64,000 nucleotides of DNA from Sporichthya polymorpha DSM 43042 (GTDB taxonomy: Bacteria; Actinomycetota; Actinomycetes; Sporichthyales; Sporichthyaceae), in the NCBI RefSeq assembly GCF_000384115.1, contig NZ_KB913029.1, forward strand, positions 1,708,907 to 1,772,906. The letters run 5' to 3'. The notes under the pieces are model-generated. The model was not told where the DNA came from. It searched no databases and saw only the letters and a program-made list of their open reading frames with translations. Below, one piece after another: positions 17,212 through 25,936 of this stretch. The position numbers and the translations under genes were made by a program. Every line of letters begins with the position of its first letter. Within the stretch, counting starts at the first letter, position 1.

Positions 17212-17991
17212 TCAGTCGTCAGCCGGGAGGGCCGACACCCGGAACACCGGCCAGCCGATCTCCGTACGCCACGCGCCCGGCGGCGCGCCGTCCCGGGGGC
17301 CCACCAGATAGCTCTCCCGCACCGGGCCGGCAACCGCGAGCTGATGCTCGGTCACGTAGCTCCCGAGCGCGCCGTAGGTGACATCGATGTCGTCGTGCGC
17401 GCCCACGTGAACCGTGACGGCCAGTTCGACCGCGGGCAAGGTCACCGACTCCACGCGCCCCGAGAGCGGGGGGTCCGCCCGTTGCCGGTAGACCAGGACG
17501 TGGCCCCGGCCCTCGGTGAACAGCTCGTTCGCGTAGACGCCGCCAGGCGGGCCGGCGTCGACGGCTCCGAGCTGGGCCGCGCCGAGGAGGACTGCATCCA
17601 GCTCGGCCATCGCGTCGGCGTACCAGGCGAGGACATCGTCGAGGTCGACGGTCCCCTGGACAGCCGTCACCGAGCGTGCCGGCACCTGGCGCAGCTCCAC
17701 GTCGAGCGGCGCGGGTTCTGGCAGGAGGAGCCGGCGCAGTGAGCGGACCACCGCGCGGGTGCGGTCGAGCTCGGCCTCCATCCGGGCGAGGTGGCGGGCG
17801 AGCAGATCGGCCCGCTCGTCCGGATCGGCGGCCGCGACCACCTCGCCGACCTCGACCAGGGGCATGCCGAGCTCGCGGAGCCGGTGGATGACCTGGGCGG
17901 TCGGGATCTGGTCGCCGGAGTAGTAGCGGTAGCCGCTGGCCGGGTCGACGTGAGCGGGCTCGAGCAGGCCGCCTTCGTGGTAGCGCCGCAG
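17212..17991 (-). pseudogene. MerR-family regulator lacking its N-terminus
   Basis: The frame reads LRRYHEGGLLEPAHVDPASG, then YRYYSGDQIPTAQVIHRLRELG, i.e. the second half of a MerR DNA-binding domain, followed by a coiled coil and a GyrI-like effector-binding domain ending VFRVSALPADD. The first 20 or so residues, with the helix-turn-helix, are missing. At 17991 the sequence switches, within the 7 bases GGCGATC, to a copy of the anti-sigma-factor gene found intact at 24626-25936. The open frame runs on to 18243 through foreign sequence, giving a chimeric ORF without a credible start. Probably non-functional as a regulator. Confidence 0.75.
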
Positions 17992-18586
17992 ATCGCCCGC
18001 CGGTCCCGCGTATTGGACCGTCTTGCCGTCAGCGGACGGCATGTCGGTGCAGCCGCTCCTCACCAGCCCCTTCTCCGCGAACGGCTTGCAGACAGTGTCC
18101 AGCGACAACTCAGACCTGCCGCCGGTGTTGAACACCATCATCGAGGCACGTGCGGCGTAGCCGTTGGGCAACGTGTTGGCGGCGGTGCTGCCCGCCCGCG
18201 GTCGACCACGGCGCCGCCAACTTGGTCGTCGGACGCGCGCCAATCGGGGCCGAGCGCCTTGAGCAGCACCCCGAGGTTGGCCTTCTCGTTCGCTTGCGCC
18301 TCCGCCGCCGCGGGCGCGCCATTGACCCCAGGCTGCGGTTTAGTCATCGGGTCGCCGGCAGCGGTGACCGTGTTGTGGCCTTCGCCGCCATCCAGCGCAC
18401 TCAAGGTGGGGATACCCACGGCCAGCACAGCGGCGATGGCCAGGCCGGATCCGAGGACCTGCGTAGCCTGCCGGCGTCGCCGCAGTCGGTGGCCGCCAGC
18501 GGCGACAGCGGTCACGGTGGCGGCGGTGCCGGGGGCACGTCCGCGGCGGCCCCGCGCAGCTTGGTGATGATCTGGTCGTCTTTCAT
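17991..18586 (-). pseudogene. Anti-sigma-like membrane protein, truncated and frameshifted copy
   Basis: Starts like its intact homologue (KDDQIITKLRG after the ATG at 18586). It has single-base deletions near 18528 (GGTGCC for GGTGGCC) and 18202 (GGTCG for GGTTCG), and is cut off at the merR junction after YAGPAGD. Only about 45% of the gene is present. The same region in 24626-25936 encodes a functional-looking protein. Confidence 0.85.
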
Positions 18587-19082
18587 CGCAGAACTCCTTC
18601 GTCGGCGCCGTTGGTCAGCAGGGTGCGGAGCGCGGCCAGACCCTTGGCGGACTGGCTCTTCACGGTGCCGGTGGAGATGTTCAGCAGGTGCGCGGTGGTT
18701 TCCACGTCCAGGTCCTCGATGTAGCGGAGCACGACGACCGCGCGCTGCCGCGCGGGCAACCCGGTCAGGGCGGCGAGCACTTCGAGGGTCAGGCCGTCAT
18801 CCGGGGCGGACGCCCGGTCGGGCAGCGTTTCGGTCGCGTGCTCTCGCCGCCACGGCCGCCGTCGTTCATCGATCGCGGCATCACCACGGCACGGTGCATG
18901 TACCCCGCGGGACCCCCGCCCGTCCGCAGTCGCTCCCAGCGGGAGGCCATCTGGGAGAGGGCGGTCTGCACGATGTCTTCGGCGCGGTGCCAGTCGGTGC
19001 AGATCAGATATGCAGTGCGATGCAGCCGCGGTTGAGCGGCGAGCACGAACGCCGCGAATTGGGCGTCGTGAGCAAGGTCCAT
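18583..19082 (-). pseudogene. SigE-family sigma factor, frameshifted copy
   Basis: Begins MDLAHDAQFAAFVLAAQPRL and matches the intact sigma gene at 25933-26433 until a one-base deletion near 18880 throws it out of frame after HRAVV. The region-4 half (LTGLPARQRAVVVLRYIEDL and on) is intact in another frame. The two halves lack a common reading frame, so no full sigma factor can be made without recoding. Confidence 0.85.
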
Positions 19083-19133
19083 GGAATCTCCTTCGGCACC
19101 CTGTTCCACGGAATCCGGCTCTTCCCAGATGAG

Positions 19134-19178
19134 GGTGTAGGTCGGCCGGGCGCGTCGGTCCGCAGATAGACGTCGAGG
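19134..19178. repeat. 45-bp dispersed repeat, copy 1
   Basis: Identical to 21412-21456 over 45 bases (begins GGTGTAGGTCGGCCGGGCGC, ends AGACGTCGAGG). The flanks differ on both sides. It lies just outside the end of the decayed sigma block, which suggests a recombination or element boundary. Confidence 0.85.
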
Positions 19179-19227
19179 TCTCCCGACGATGGAGGTTCCT
19201 ACGCCATCCATCCGAAAGACCTCGACG
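19171..19227. repeat. Inverted repeat at the edge of the decayed block
   Basis: CGTCGAGGTCT (19171-19181) and its exact complement (19217-19227) enclose 35 bases. The left arm overlaps the 45-bp repeat. This may be an insertion-sequence end or a terminator; no transposase gene is visible. From 19228 a GTG opens only 25 codons, and the remaining bases up to 19510 hold no recognisable gene. Confidence 0.5.
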
Positions 19228-19510
19228 TGACCGACGCTACCCCGCCGGCCGGCTTCGGCCGCCCTGACCTGACCGCCTTCGCGTCTCATCCCAATCGACC
19301 CTGATCGAGTTTGCTGACCCCCTCGACGAGAACGCAGCGACATCACAGCCACCCAACCCCGACCGTCCGGGAAGCCGGGACACGTCACATGGCCTGTGCT
19401 GCGGGCGTGTCGAGTGGGTCGTCCAGGGGCGACGCAGGAGCGTCGTCGCGACGTGCTGAGAGGTGGTTCCAGTCGAGCACTAGGACACCGGCTACAGGCA
19501 TGGCGATAGG

Positions 19511-20452
19511 TCAGGAACGGCGTCGCTCCCTACGCAGGAGGGAGCGCAGAGTCTCGGCGTTCGCGTAGCCGACCCGTAGCGCGATCTCGGCGGAGGTGAG
19601 GTCCGTGGTTGCTGAGAGGTGCCGAGCTCGTTCGATGCGAAGCCGTTGGACGAAGCCGAGCGGAGTGAGGTTGAGCGCCGCACGGACTCGTCGTTCGAGG
19701 GTGCGCCGGCTGGTGCCGAGCGACTGCGCGACGAAGGCGACGTTGAACGGTTCGTCCAGGCGGGCGCGCACGAAGCGTTCGAACTCGACGACGATCGGGT
19801 CCTCGTGCCGGAGATGTTCGTAGGCGACGAAGGCCGCCTGCGACGGACGCTCGTCGATGATGAGGAGCTTGGCGACATGTTGGGCCAGGTCGGGGCTGAT
19901 CGATCGCACGAGTGAGAGCGCGAGGTCGATGTGGGCGAACGCGGCGCCGGCGGTGACGAGGTTCCCGTCGACCACGACCATGGTGTCGAGATCGAGGGCG
20001 ACGGTCGGATAGCGCTTCAGGAACTCCGGCCCCAGGAACCAGCTGGTCGTCGCCCGCCGATGATGCATCCGTCCGGTCTCGGCGACAGCGAACACGCCGG
20101 TGCACGCCGCGGCGATCCGGGTGGTCGCGTCGTCGAGGCGCCCGAGCGAGGCGATGACCGAACGAGCATCTCGGCTCTGGAGGGCGTCGTTGGTAGCGGC
20201 GGCCGTGAGGGTTCCAAGCGCAGGGACGACGACCACGTCGAACTCTGCGGACTCCGACAGCGGGTGGTCCACCGACAGGGTCATCGATGCCGTCGTGGTC
20301 ACTCTCCGTTTCGGTCCGAGGATGGCGAGTTCGATCGGGTCGATCCGCGGGTCGACATCGCCGCGGGCTCCGTCGGCCACCCGCACGATGTCGATGACCG
20401 ACGCGACAGCCGAACCGAAGCAGCCGTCGATCGCGATCAGTCCGATACGCAT
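19511..20452 (-). CDS. GlxA-type regulator: DJ-1/PfpI domain plus AraC DNA-binding domain
   Basis: From the ATG at 20452 the 313 residues begin MRIGLIAIDGCFGSAVASV. The first 190 residues are a DJ-1/PfpI-like domain including RIAAACTGVFAVAETG (nucleophile-elbow Cys region). The last 95 are an AraC domain: FNVAFVAQSLGTSRRTLERR, then IERARHLSATTDLTSAEIALRVGYANAETLRSL split over two helix-turn-helices. Such regulators usually act on a nearby operon. The monooxygenase gene is divergent, 108 bases away, and is the obvious target. No clear ribosome site, so the start is tentative. Confidence 0.8.
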   Translation of the reverse strand: MRIGLIAIDGCFGSAVASVIDIVRVADGARGDVDPRIDPIELAILGPKRRVTTTASMTLSVDHPLSESAEFDVVVVPALGTLTAAATNDALQSRDARSVIASLGRLDDATTRIAAACTGVFAVAETGRMHHRRATTSWFLGPEFLKRYPTVALDLDTMVVVDGNLVTAGAAFAHIDLALSLVRSISPDLAQHVAKLLIIDERPSQAAFVAYEHLRHEDPIVVEFERFVRARLDEPFNVAFVAQSLGTSRRTLERRVRAALNLTPLGFVQRLRIERARHLSATTDLTSAEIALRVGYANAETLRSLLRRERRRS

Positions 20453-20560
20453 GGCGCGAACAATAGCAATACTGCCGTATACGCCACTTCTCACATGCCC
20501 TTGCTCGTCATACGTTGAACTCGCTTCACCAAGAAACCTCGACACCTAGGGGAACCCCTC

Positions 20561-20872
20561 ATGTCCACCCCCGCATCACTTCCGTATGCCTTCGTCGCCA
20601 AGATCGTCGCGGCCGATGGACAGCACGACGCTCTCGCCGATCTGCTCGCCGGCGCTGTCGCGCTCGCCAACGAAGAAGTAGGAACGATTGTCTGGTTCGC
20701 GGTCAGGACCCACGCCGACACCTTCTGGATCTTCGATGCATTCCCCGACGAGGCCGCTCGCGACGCCCACGCCAACGGCGCCATCGTCGCAGCCCTGATG
20801 GCCAACCAGCACCTCCTCGGCGCAGCACCCGAGATCCTGGCGGCCGACGTCCTCGCGTCCAAGCTCCCGTAG
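20561..20872 (+). CDS. Antibiotic-biosynthesis-monooxygenase-fold small protein
   Basis: The 103 residues form a single ferredoxin-like ABM/quinol monooxygenase domain: FVAKIVAADGQHDALADLLAG, then IVWFAVRTHADTFWIFDAFPDE and ARDAHANGAIVAALM. Members oxidise quinols without cofactor or act as dimeric binding proteins. ATG at 20561 follows AGGGGA. It is divergent from the GlxA-type regulator, which probably controls it. Confidence 0.8.
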   Translation: MSTPASLPYAFVAKIVAADGQHDALADLLAGAVALANEEVGTIVWFAVRTHADTFWIFDAFPDEAARDAHANGAIVAALMANQHLLGAAPEILAADVLASKLP

Positions 20873-21129
20873 TCCGCCAACGCACGAGACGATCGCGCCC
20901 CGCCGAGCCGTCGCCAGGTCGCGACGCAACGCCACGCTGCGTTGCCGAGCGGTGCGAGGCCTATCGACACACGGGCAGGATGCCGGCCGCGAGCGCTCAG
21001 CCGGCGAGGGGTCCGTCGCAGAGGAGAGCGACGTCGGCGTCCGGCAGAGCCGTGAGGCCAGCGCATCGCGCGACCACCAGAACCGAACCGCCCCTGCCCT
21101 GCGTTTCCGCAGGTCAGGGGCTGTTCGCC

Positions 21130-21162
21130 GGAGCCGCCTGTCGGAATCGAACCGACGACCTA
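21130..21162 (-). repeat. 3' fragment of a tRNA-Thr gene (probable old attachment site)
   Basis: On the minus strand the fragment has a complete T-arm (GTCGG, TTCGATT, CCGAC), the 3' acceptor strand AGGCGGC, a T discriminator and CC. No anticodon or D-arm lies upstream. A tRNA 3' end standing alone is what integration and decay of an element at that tRNA leaves behind. 20873-21411 otherwise shows no gene. Confidence 0.65.
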
Positions 21163-21411
21163 ATCACGTCGGCTTTGCGTCTATCGCTTGATGCGCCCAC
21201 TGGGCGAACGAGCCGCTGACCTGCGCAAACGCCGAGCGTGGGGGACGCCGCCATCCGGTGGTGACCGACGACAACCGACCAGTACCGACCGTTTCACCGG
21301 AGCTTGCGGCGGCGTCGAAGCCGAGCAAGCTCCATTCCTTTAGCTCACCGCGCCCTCCTCCTCGCCGGTCCCGTCGTCGTCGACGACGTTTCAGGGGTCT
21401 TCTCAGCTGAC

Positions 21412-21456
21412 GGTGTAGGTCGGCCGGGCGCGTCGGTCCGCAGATAGACGTCGAGG
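21412..21456. repeat. 45-bp dispersed repeat, copy 2
   Basis: Exact match of 19134-19178. Its right edge (21456) is the point where the following integrase reading frame is cut off, so the repeat marks a rearrangement junction. Confidence 0.85.
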
Positions 21457-22394
21457 GCGGCGATTCACCCGTCTGGCACCAGCAAGCGTCGCCCAAGTGC
21501 ACCGGCTCATGAACGGGGTCATGCGCTCAGCTGCGCGGGACCGGCTGATCGGCCAGAATCCCTGCGACGGAATCCGGCTGCCCCGTGACCGCAAGCGCGA
21601 CGTCGCCGACCAGTTCCTCACCCGCGAAGAGTTCGCGCGCCTGTTGCCGGAGATCCCCGAGCGTTACCGGGCGCTGGTCGCCCTGTCGGCGGGTACCGGT
21701 CTGCGCTGGGGCGAGTGCCTCGGCCTGCGCTGGCAAGCGGTGGATCTCGACGAGGGCGTGCTGCGTGTGCTGCGGGTGGCGACCGAGGTCAACGGGTTGG
21801 TGCTGATCAAGCCGTACCCCAAGTCCAAGGCCGGTCGTCGCGAGGTCCCGCTCCCCGGATTCGTCGTGCAGGCGCTGCAGGATCACCGCGAGGCCTTCCC
21901 GACCCGCGAGGTCGACGAAATCTTCGCCAACGAGGCGGGCGGGCCGCTGCGCCGCAGTATGTTCCGCTCCCGGGTCTGGCGCCCGGCACTCGTCCGGACA
22001 GGCCTGCTCGGCGAGGTCGTCTCACTCGATGGCGAGCGCTTCTGCGGGCAGTGGACTGACGCCGCCGGGGTGACCCGGTCCGAGGAGTACGCGAGCCACA
22101 AAGAGGCCGTCCGCATGGTCGCCAGGAACGCCGTGGGCGGAGTCCGGTTTCACGACCTCAGACACTCTTATGCGACGTGGCTGATCTCTGACGGTGTGCC
22201 CATCAACGACGTCGCCGCCGCCATGGGCCACGAGCAGGTCTCCACCACGCTCAACCGCTACACGCATCCGTCGGCCGACCGACGCGAGCGCGTCCGCGCC
22301 GTCTTTGCTGACTTTCTGCTGACTCCGGAGGCTTCATCCGACCCGGGAAACGACGCAGCGCCCCCCAGAGGAGGCGCTGACCTGAGCTTTCGAT

Positions 22395-22439
22395 CGGTGG
22401 AGCTGAGGGGACTCGAACCCCTGACCCCTTCCATGCCAT
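22395..22439. other. attL: 3' tRNA-Ala repeat, left end of the AICE
   Basis: 45 bases identical to 39491-39535 except for one base (C at 22412, T at 39508). They cover the 3' half of tRNA-Ala from the anticodon loop to the discriminator plus three flanking bases. The rest of the tRNA is not present here. Confidence 0.9.
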
Positions 22440-22537
22440 CTACAGAAAGCAGGGCTCCCGCCTGGAAACACTGCAGCTTACGGTCCGTGCGAACGTCCGC
22501 GGATGTGTGTGGTGGACCGCGGTTGAGCGGCGCGATT

Positions 22538-22558
22538 GTCACTCAGTTCGTCACTCAG
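22538..22558. promoter_or_regulatory. Paired 9-bp repeats inside the left end (possible integrase arm sites)
   Basis: GTCACTCAG at 22538-22546 and 22550-22558, 12 bases start to start, about 100 bases inside attL. The same pair with the same spacing lies inside the right end (39414-39434). Confidence 0.6.
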
Positions 22559-22616
22559 TGAGCCGGCTTCGTCGCGGGTCGACGTGCCTTTCACTGCAGT
22601 GCGAGCGTGTTCGTTC

Positions 22617-23840
22617 TCAGGGCCGGGATCCGGCTGTGACCAGTGCGAATCGCCAGCGATCGCCCTCGCGCCAGACCACGTGCGCGCCCGCGGCTTTCAC
22701 GTCGGCGAGACCTGGCGCGGAACCCAGGTCGACGATTCGGTTGTGTTGTCGAACGAAGATCCACTGGCCGCCTTGGTCGCCCCCATCCCATCCCAGGACG
22801 TCGTGGGTCAGGACGGGATAGGCGAATGAAATATTCGTCCCGGTAATGCGGGTCTCGGATCCGTCCCCGTCGAGCAGGGTGATCGTCGAGCTCTCTTGCG
22901 TTTCGTCTGCCGGCGACAATGATCGCGTAATCCACGCGACGGCTCGGTCTGCGGAACTGAGGCCGGCGAGACGCTCGTTGTCGCCGAGCTCGAGTGTGCG
23001 CAGCGTTTCGTCATGGCCGGTCGCGAGGTCCCGCCGGTGTAGTTGAACTTCGCCGTGCGGGATACGCGGATCCACGAAGCGGGACTTGACGTAGAACATC
23101 GTTTGACCGTCGACAGACAGGTCGCTCGCGTTCGACACTTCCCGCCGGACGGGCTGGCTCCCGGTGAGGTCGCGGGAGTAGATGTGCGCCCGGGCCGGGC
23201 GGTCTTTATCGCCGGTGGACTCGGCGGCTTGCCAGTACACGCGTTCGTTGGCGAGGAACGGAACAGTTCCATTTGGTGCACTGGGGGTCTTGTCGCTGAC
23301 TGCTTTGGCAATCACGCGCGTCTTCCGGGAAGCGAGGTCGTGGGCGAGGATGACCCACCCGTCCGTGTAAAGGTCGGTGCTGGTGGTTTCCATCCACACC
23401 AGCGTTCGCTCGTCGGAGTCTCCCCATACCGCTTGTCGCGGCCGAGCGCCATCGCTACCGGGGATCTTGAGCGAGGCTCCGCCGGGGGTGATGACTTCGA
23501 TCCTGCTTTGGCGCAGTCGGATCTCGCCGCCTTGCACAATGTCGGGCAGCCCGACCTTCGCGAGGACTGAACCCTGGGGTGTCACGCTGAGGATTCCAAC
23601 CCGTACATCGTGTTCGCGGGTTTGCGATAGGGACTCCAGTTCGCGTAAAGGCGCGTCGCCGCTCGCGGGAACCGCGTCGTCGATGCTCAGGTCGAGAGTT
23701 GTGGCGTGTGTTCCCGGCGTCGGAACCGTCGACACGATCGGCGTCGCGGGCGTTGAGGGGTGGGTCGCTCGGGACTGGTCGGAGCCACATGCAGCGCTTC
23801 CGAACATCAAGGCCGCGATCATCCAGATGGGCAGATTCAT
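22617..23840 (-). CDS. Lipoprotein with predicted beta-propeller
   Basis: The 407 residues begin MNLPIWMIAALMFGSAACGS, a lipoprotein signal with Cys18 as the lipidated residue. A Thr/Pro-rich spacer follows, then repeated strands with TolB/WD-like character: GGASLKIPGSDG, ERTLVWMETTSTDLYTDGW, NERVYWQAAES, DLSVDGQTMFYVKSRF, DRAVAWITRS, AGAHVVWREGDRWRF. It is probably attached to the outer face of the membrane. The start is one base after the stop of the broken lipoprotein gene upstream. Family not identified. It is the first gene inside the left end of the AICE. Confidence 0.65.
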   Translation of the reverse strand: MNLPIWMIAALMFGSAACGSDQSRATHPSTPATPIVSTVPTPGTHATTLDLSIDDAVPASGDAPLRELESLSQTREHDVRVGILSVTPQGSVLAKVGLPDIVQGGEIRLRQSRIEVITPGGASLKIPGSDGARPRQAVWGDSDERTLVWMETTSTDLYTDGWVILAHDLASRKTRVIAKAVSDKTPSAPNGTVPFLANERVYWQAAESTGDKDRPARAHIYSRDLTGSQPVRREVSNASDLSVDGQTMFYVKSRFVDPRIPHGEVQLHRRDLATGHDETLRTLELGDNERLAGLSSADRAVAWITRSLSPADETQESSTITLLDGDGSETRITGTNISFAYPVLTHDVLGWDGGDQGGQWIFVRQHNRIVDLGSAPGLADVKAAGAHVVWREGDRWRFALVTAGSRP

Positions 23841-23841
23841 G

Positions 23842-24400
23842 TCAGTGACCGCCGCGCGGCTCGCTGCAGCCGCCTTCGAGGTACACCCCGTGGGGGAGAA
23901 GTCTCACTGAGTCGCCCAATGTTCCGGAGATGCACGGGCCGGCGCCCGCCACGATGAACGAGAAGGCGAGGTCGTTGCCGGTGGCGTACACGCTGGCATT
24001 TGGGTAGCCCAAGTCCGTCAAGGCAGATTTGAGGTCTGCCTCGCTTCCGGGTAGCTCGGCGCCGAATTGGCCCAGTGCGATTCGGACGCGCTCGGCATGC
24101 GCCTCGCCGCGGCAGCGAGCCTGCGGCGTCAAAGGTTCAGTTTGCTTGAATCCGTTGTTCTCCATGTACCTCGACCCCTCCGGATCGGGCGCAAGCACTG
24201 GCGCGCTCGGCTCGGTGGTCCCAGGCGGGGTTCTTTGCAGCGTGCTGCGATTCCAGGGAAGGCCGCGTCGTGCGCTGCGGTCGAGGACCCGGCTGGTGCC
24301 GCGCGGTCGGCGTCGGCCGGTCCGCACGCCGTCAGCGCTAGGACTCCGGCGATGAGAGTGGCGGCCCGCAGACTCGCTGGGCGTGCGCTTTTTAGATCGG
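23842..24400 (-). pseudogene. Small lipoprotein gene with frameshift
   Basis: A lipoprotein signal (SLRAATLIAGVLALTACG) is readable in one frame down to about 24250. The coherent C-terminal domain (MENNGFKQTEPLTPQARCRG, then LGQFGAELPGSEADLKSALTDLGYPNASVYATG and CISGTLGDSVRLL) is in another frame and ends at 23842. A one-base shift near 24245 separates them, and no good start codon precedes the signal. Either a decayed gene or a sequencing error. A shorter protein could start at the internal ATG near 24165. 24401-24625 shows no gene. Confidence 0.5.
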
Positions 24401-24625
24401 CGCTGCCATTGATCGCCTTCCTGGCCTCGTCTGCGCACCCCCGATTGGATACGACCTTCCCACCGATGCGCTGACCGCCTTCTCCAGCGGGCTGTCTCGG
24501 GTCGCTCGATCCGCTGACGGCGGTCACGAACTCGGCCGTCGGCGTGACGCGCTCGACCACGCGCGCCTGACCTGTTAGGCCGTTCAACGCCTTCAGCCCG
24601 CCCTCCGTGGACATGCGCGGCAGAC

Positions 24626-25936
24626 TCAGCCCGTGATCGCAGGGTCGGTTACGGCTTTGATCAACCGGGCCTGCAGGTTCGTCAGCCAAGTCCGCATCCC
24701 CGCCACCTGATCGGAGTCTTCTACCTTGGTCTCCTGAACGCTGTGCAACTTCACCTCGGCGAGTAGGACTGAGCCGTCCTCGCGGATCAGGTAGGCCGCG
24801 CTCTCGCCGACGTACTCTCCGCTCGTGGCGTCTCGGTCGGCCCAGGACCGCACGTACACCTCGGATCCGTCCTTCGTTGTGCGCTTCTCGCATGGCGTCG
24901 CGCCGGCGTCGGCGCTGCACGCAGCGTCGAACGCTGACTTGCTGATCGTCGTGATGTCCGCCGGTGCGTCCCAGTAGCCGTGCGGCAATTCCGGGAGTTC
25001 CTTGTATTCGGGCCAGTTTGGCTCCAGCCCGAGCTTGCCGTCGTACAGGGTCCAGTTGCGCCCGAGCGCCTGTTGCATGCGGAACAGGTCGCCGTCGTGG
25101 TCGGCGATCCTCGGCGCCGTCGGTGTAGATCCGGTTGCCAGGGCACGGGGCATGACCCCGTCATCGGTTACCGCTTCGGCCAGCGCGCTCTTGTACCGCT
25201 CCATCCACTCGATGGCGCGCTGCTCTTGCCCCGCGCTGACCTCGTCTGCGTTACTGCGGGCCACGAACTCAATGCGGACCAACGAACCGTCAGAACGGCC
25301 GAAGTAGTACATCGCCGAACTCCAGGGGCTGGCGGCCTGATCGCCCACCGGTCCCGCGTATTGGACCGTCTTGCCGTCGGCGGCCGGCATGTCGGTGCAG
25401 CCGCTCCTCACCAGCCCCTTCTCGGCGAGCGGCTTGCAGACAGTGTCCAGCGACAACTCAGACCTGCCGTCGGTGTTGAACACCATCATCGAGGCGCGTG
25501 CGGCGTAGCCATCGGGCAACGTGTCGGCGGCGGTGCTGCCCGCCCGCGGTTCGACCACGGCGCCGCCAACCTGGTCGTCGGACGCGCGCCAATCGGGGCC
25601 GAGCGCCTTGAGCAGCACCCCGAGGTTGGCCTTCTCGTTCGCCAGCGCCTCCCCCGCCCCGGGCGCGCCATTGACCCCAGGCTGCGGTTTGGTCATGGGG
25701 TCGCCGGCAGCGGTGACCGTGTTGAGGCCTTCGCCGCCGTCCAGCGCACTCAAGGTGGGGATACCCACGGCCAGCACAGCGGCGATGGCCAGGCCGGAGC
25801 CGAGGATCTGCGTAGCCTGCCGGCGTCGCCGCAGTCGGTGGCCGCCAGCGGCGACAGCGGTCACGGTGGCGGCGGTGGCCGGGGGCACGTCCACGGCGGC
25901 CCCGCGCAGCTTGGTGATGATCTGGTCGTCGTTCAT
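24626..25936 (-). CDS. Membrane protein co-encoded with sigma factor (putative anti-sigma/sensor)
   Basis: 436 residues: a short cytoplasmic start (MNDDQIITKLRGAAVDVPPA), a basic stretch HRLRRRRQ, one membrane segment (about residues 43-62) and a large outside domain. The outside part looks like a tandem duplication: LLKALGPDWRASDDQ...LPDGYAARAS...CKPLAEKG in the first half, and MQQALGRNWTLYDGK...LPHGYWDAPAD...CSADAGATPCEKR in the second. The ATG at 25936 overlaps the stop of the sigma gene (ATGA). This arrangement is typical of a SigE-family factor with its membrane partner. An anti-sigma role is inferred from position and topology, as no ZAS motif is visible. Confidence 0.7.
   Translation of the reverse strand: MNDDQIITKLRGAAVDVPPATAATVTAVAAGGHRLRRRRQATQILGSGLAIAAVLAVGIPTLSALDGGEGLNTVTAAGDPMTKPQPGVNGAPGAGEALANEKANLGVLLKALGPDWRASDDQVGGAVVEPRAGSTAADTLPDGYAARASMMVFNTDGRSELSLDTVCKPLAEKGLVRSGCTDMPAADGKTVQYAGPVGDQAASPWSSAMYYFGRSDGSLVRIEFVARSNADEVSAGQEQRAIEWMERYKSALAEAVTDDGVMPRALATGSTPTAPRIADHDGDLFRMQQALGRNWTLYDGKLGLEPNWPEYKELPELPHGYWDAPADITTISKSAFDAACSADAGATPCEKRTTKDGSEVYVRSWADRDATSGEYVGESAAYLIREDGSVLLAEVKLHSVQETKVEDSDQVAGMRTWLTNLQARLIKAVTDPAITG

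Larger units (their letters stand above)
17991..19115. repeat. Duplicated sigma/anti-sigma block, decayed copy
   Basis: 1.13 kb nearly identical to 25339-26465 and in the same orientation, 7.35 kb apart. The offset between the copies grows from 7348 to 7351 because this copy has lost single bases near 18202, 18528 and 18880. Its left end is fused to the merR fragment. Its right end stops in CCCTGTTCCACGGAAT, upstream of the sigma gene. Confidence 0.9.
21457..22561 (+). pseudogene. Tyrosine integrase, N-terminus missing, of a previous element
   Basis: Homology is open from RRFTRLAPASVAQVHRL at the edge of the 45-bp repeat, so the arm-binding domain and most of the core-binding domain are gone. 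The catalytic domain is complete: SAGTGLRWGECLGLRW (Arg), FHDLRHSYATWL (His, Arg), MGHEQVSTTLNRYTH (His/Tyr). The frame reads on through the attachment site, where tRNA-Ala sequence is translated as ELRGLEPLTPSMP, and stops at 22561. A GTG at 21497 could start a truncated protein. It is oriented toward the att site like the intact integrase at 36956, so it is probably the remnant of an element once integrated in tandem at the same tRNA. Confidence 0.75.

Noticed and set aside
19228-19305. Short reading frame after the inverted repeat, possibly a transposase start
   Set aside because: It stops after 25 codons and shows no transposase motif; nothing downstream continues it.
22395-22561. C-terminal integrase extension reading ELRGLEPLTPSMP
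   Set aside because: This is translated tRNA-Ala attachment sequence, a common artefact in actinomycete genomes, not a protein domain.
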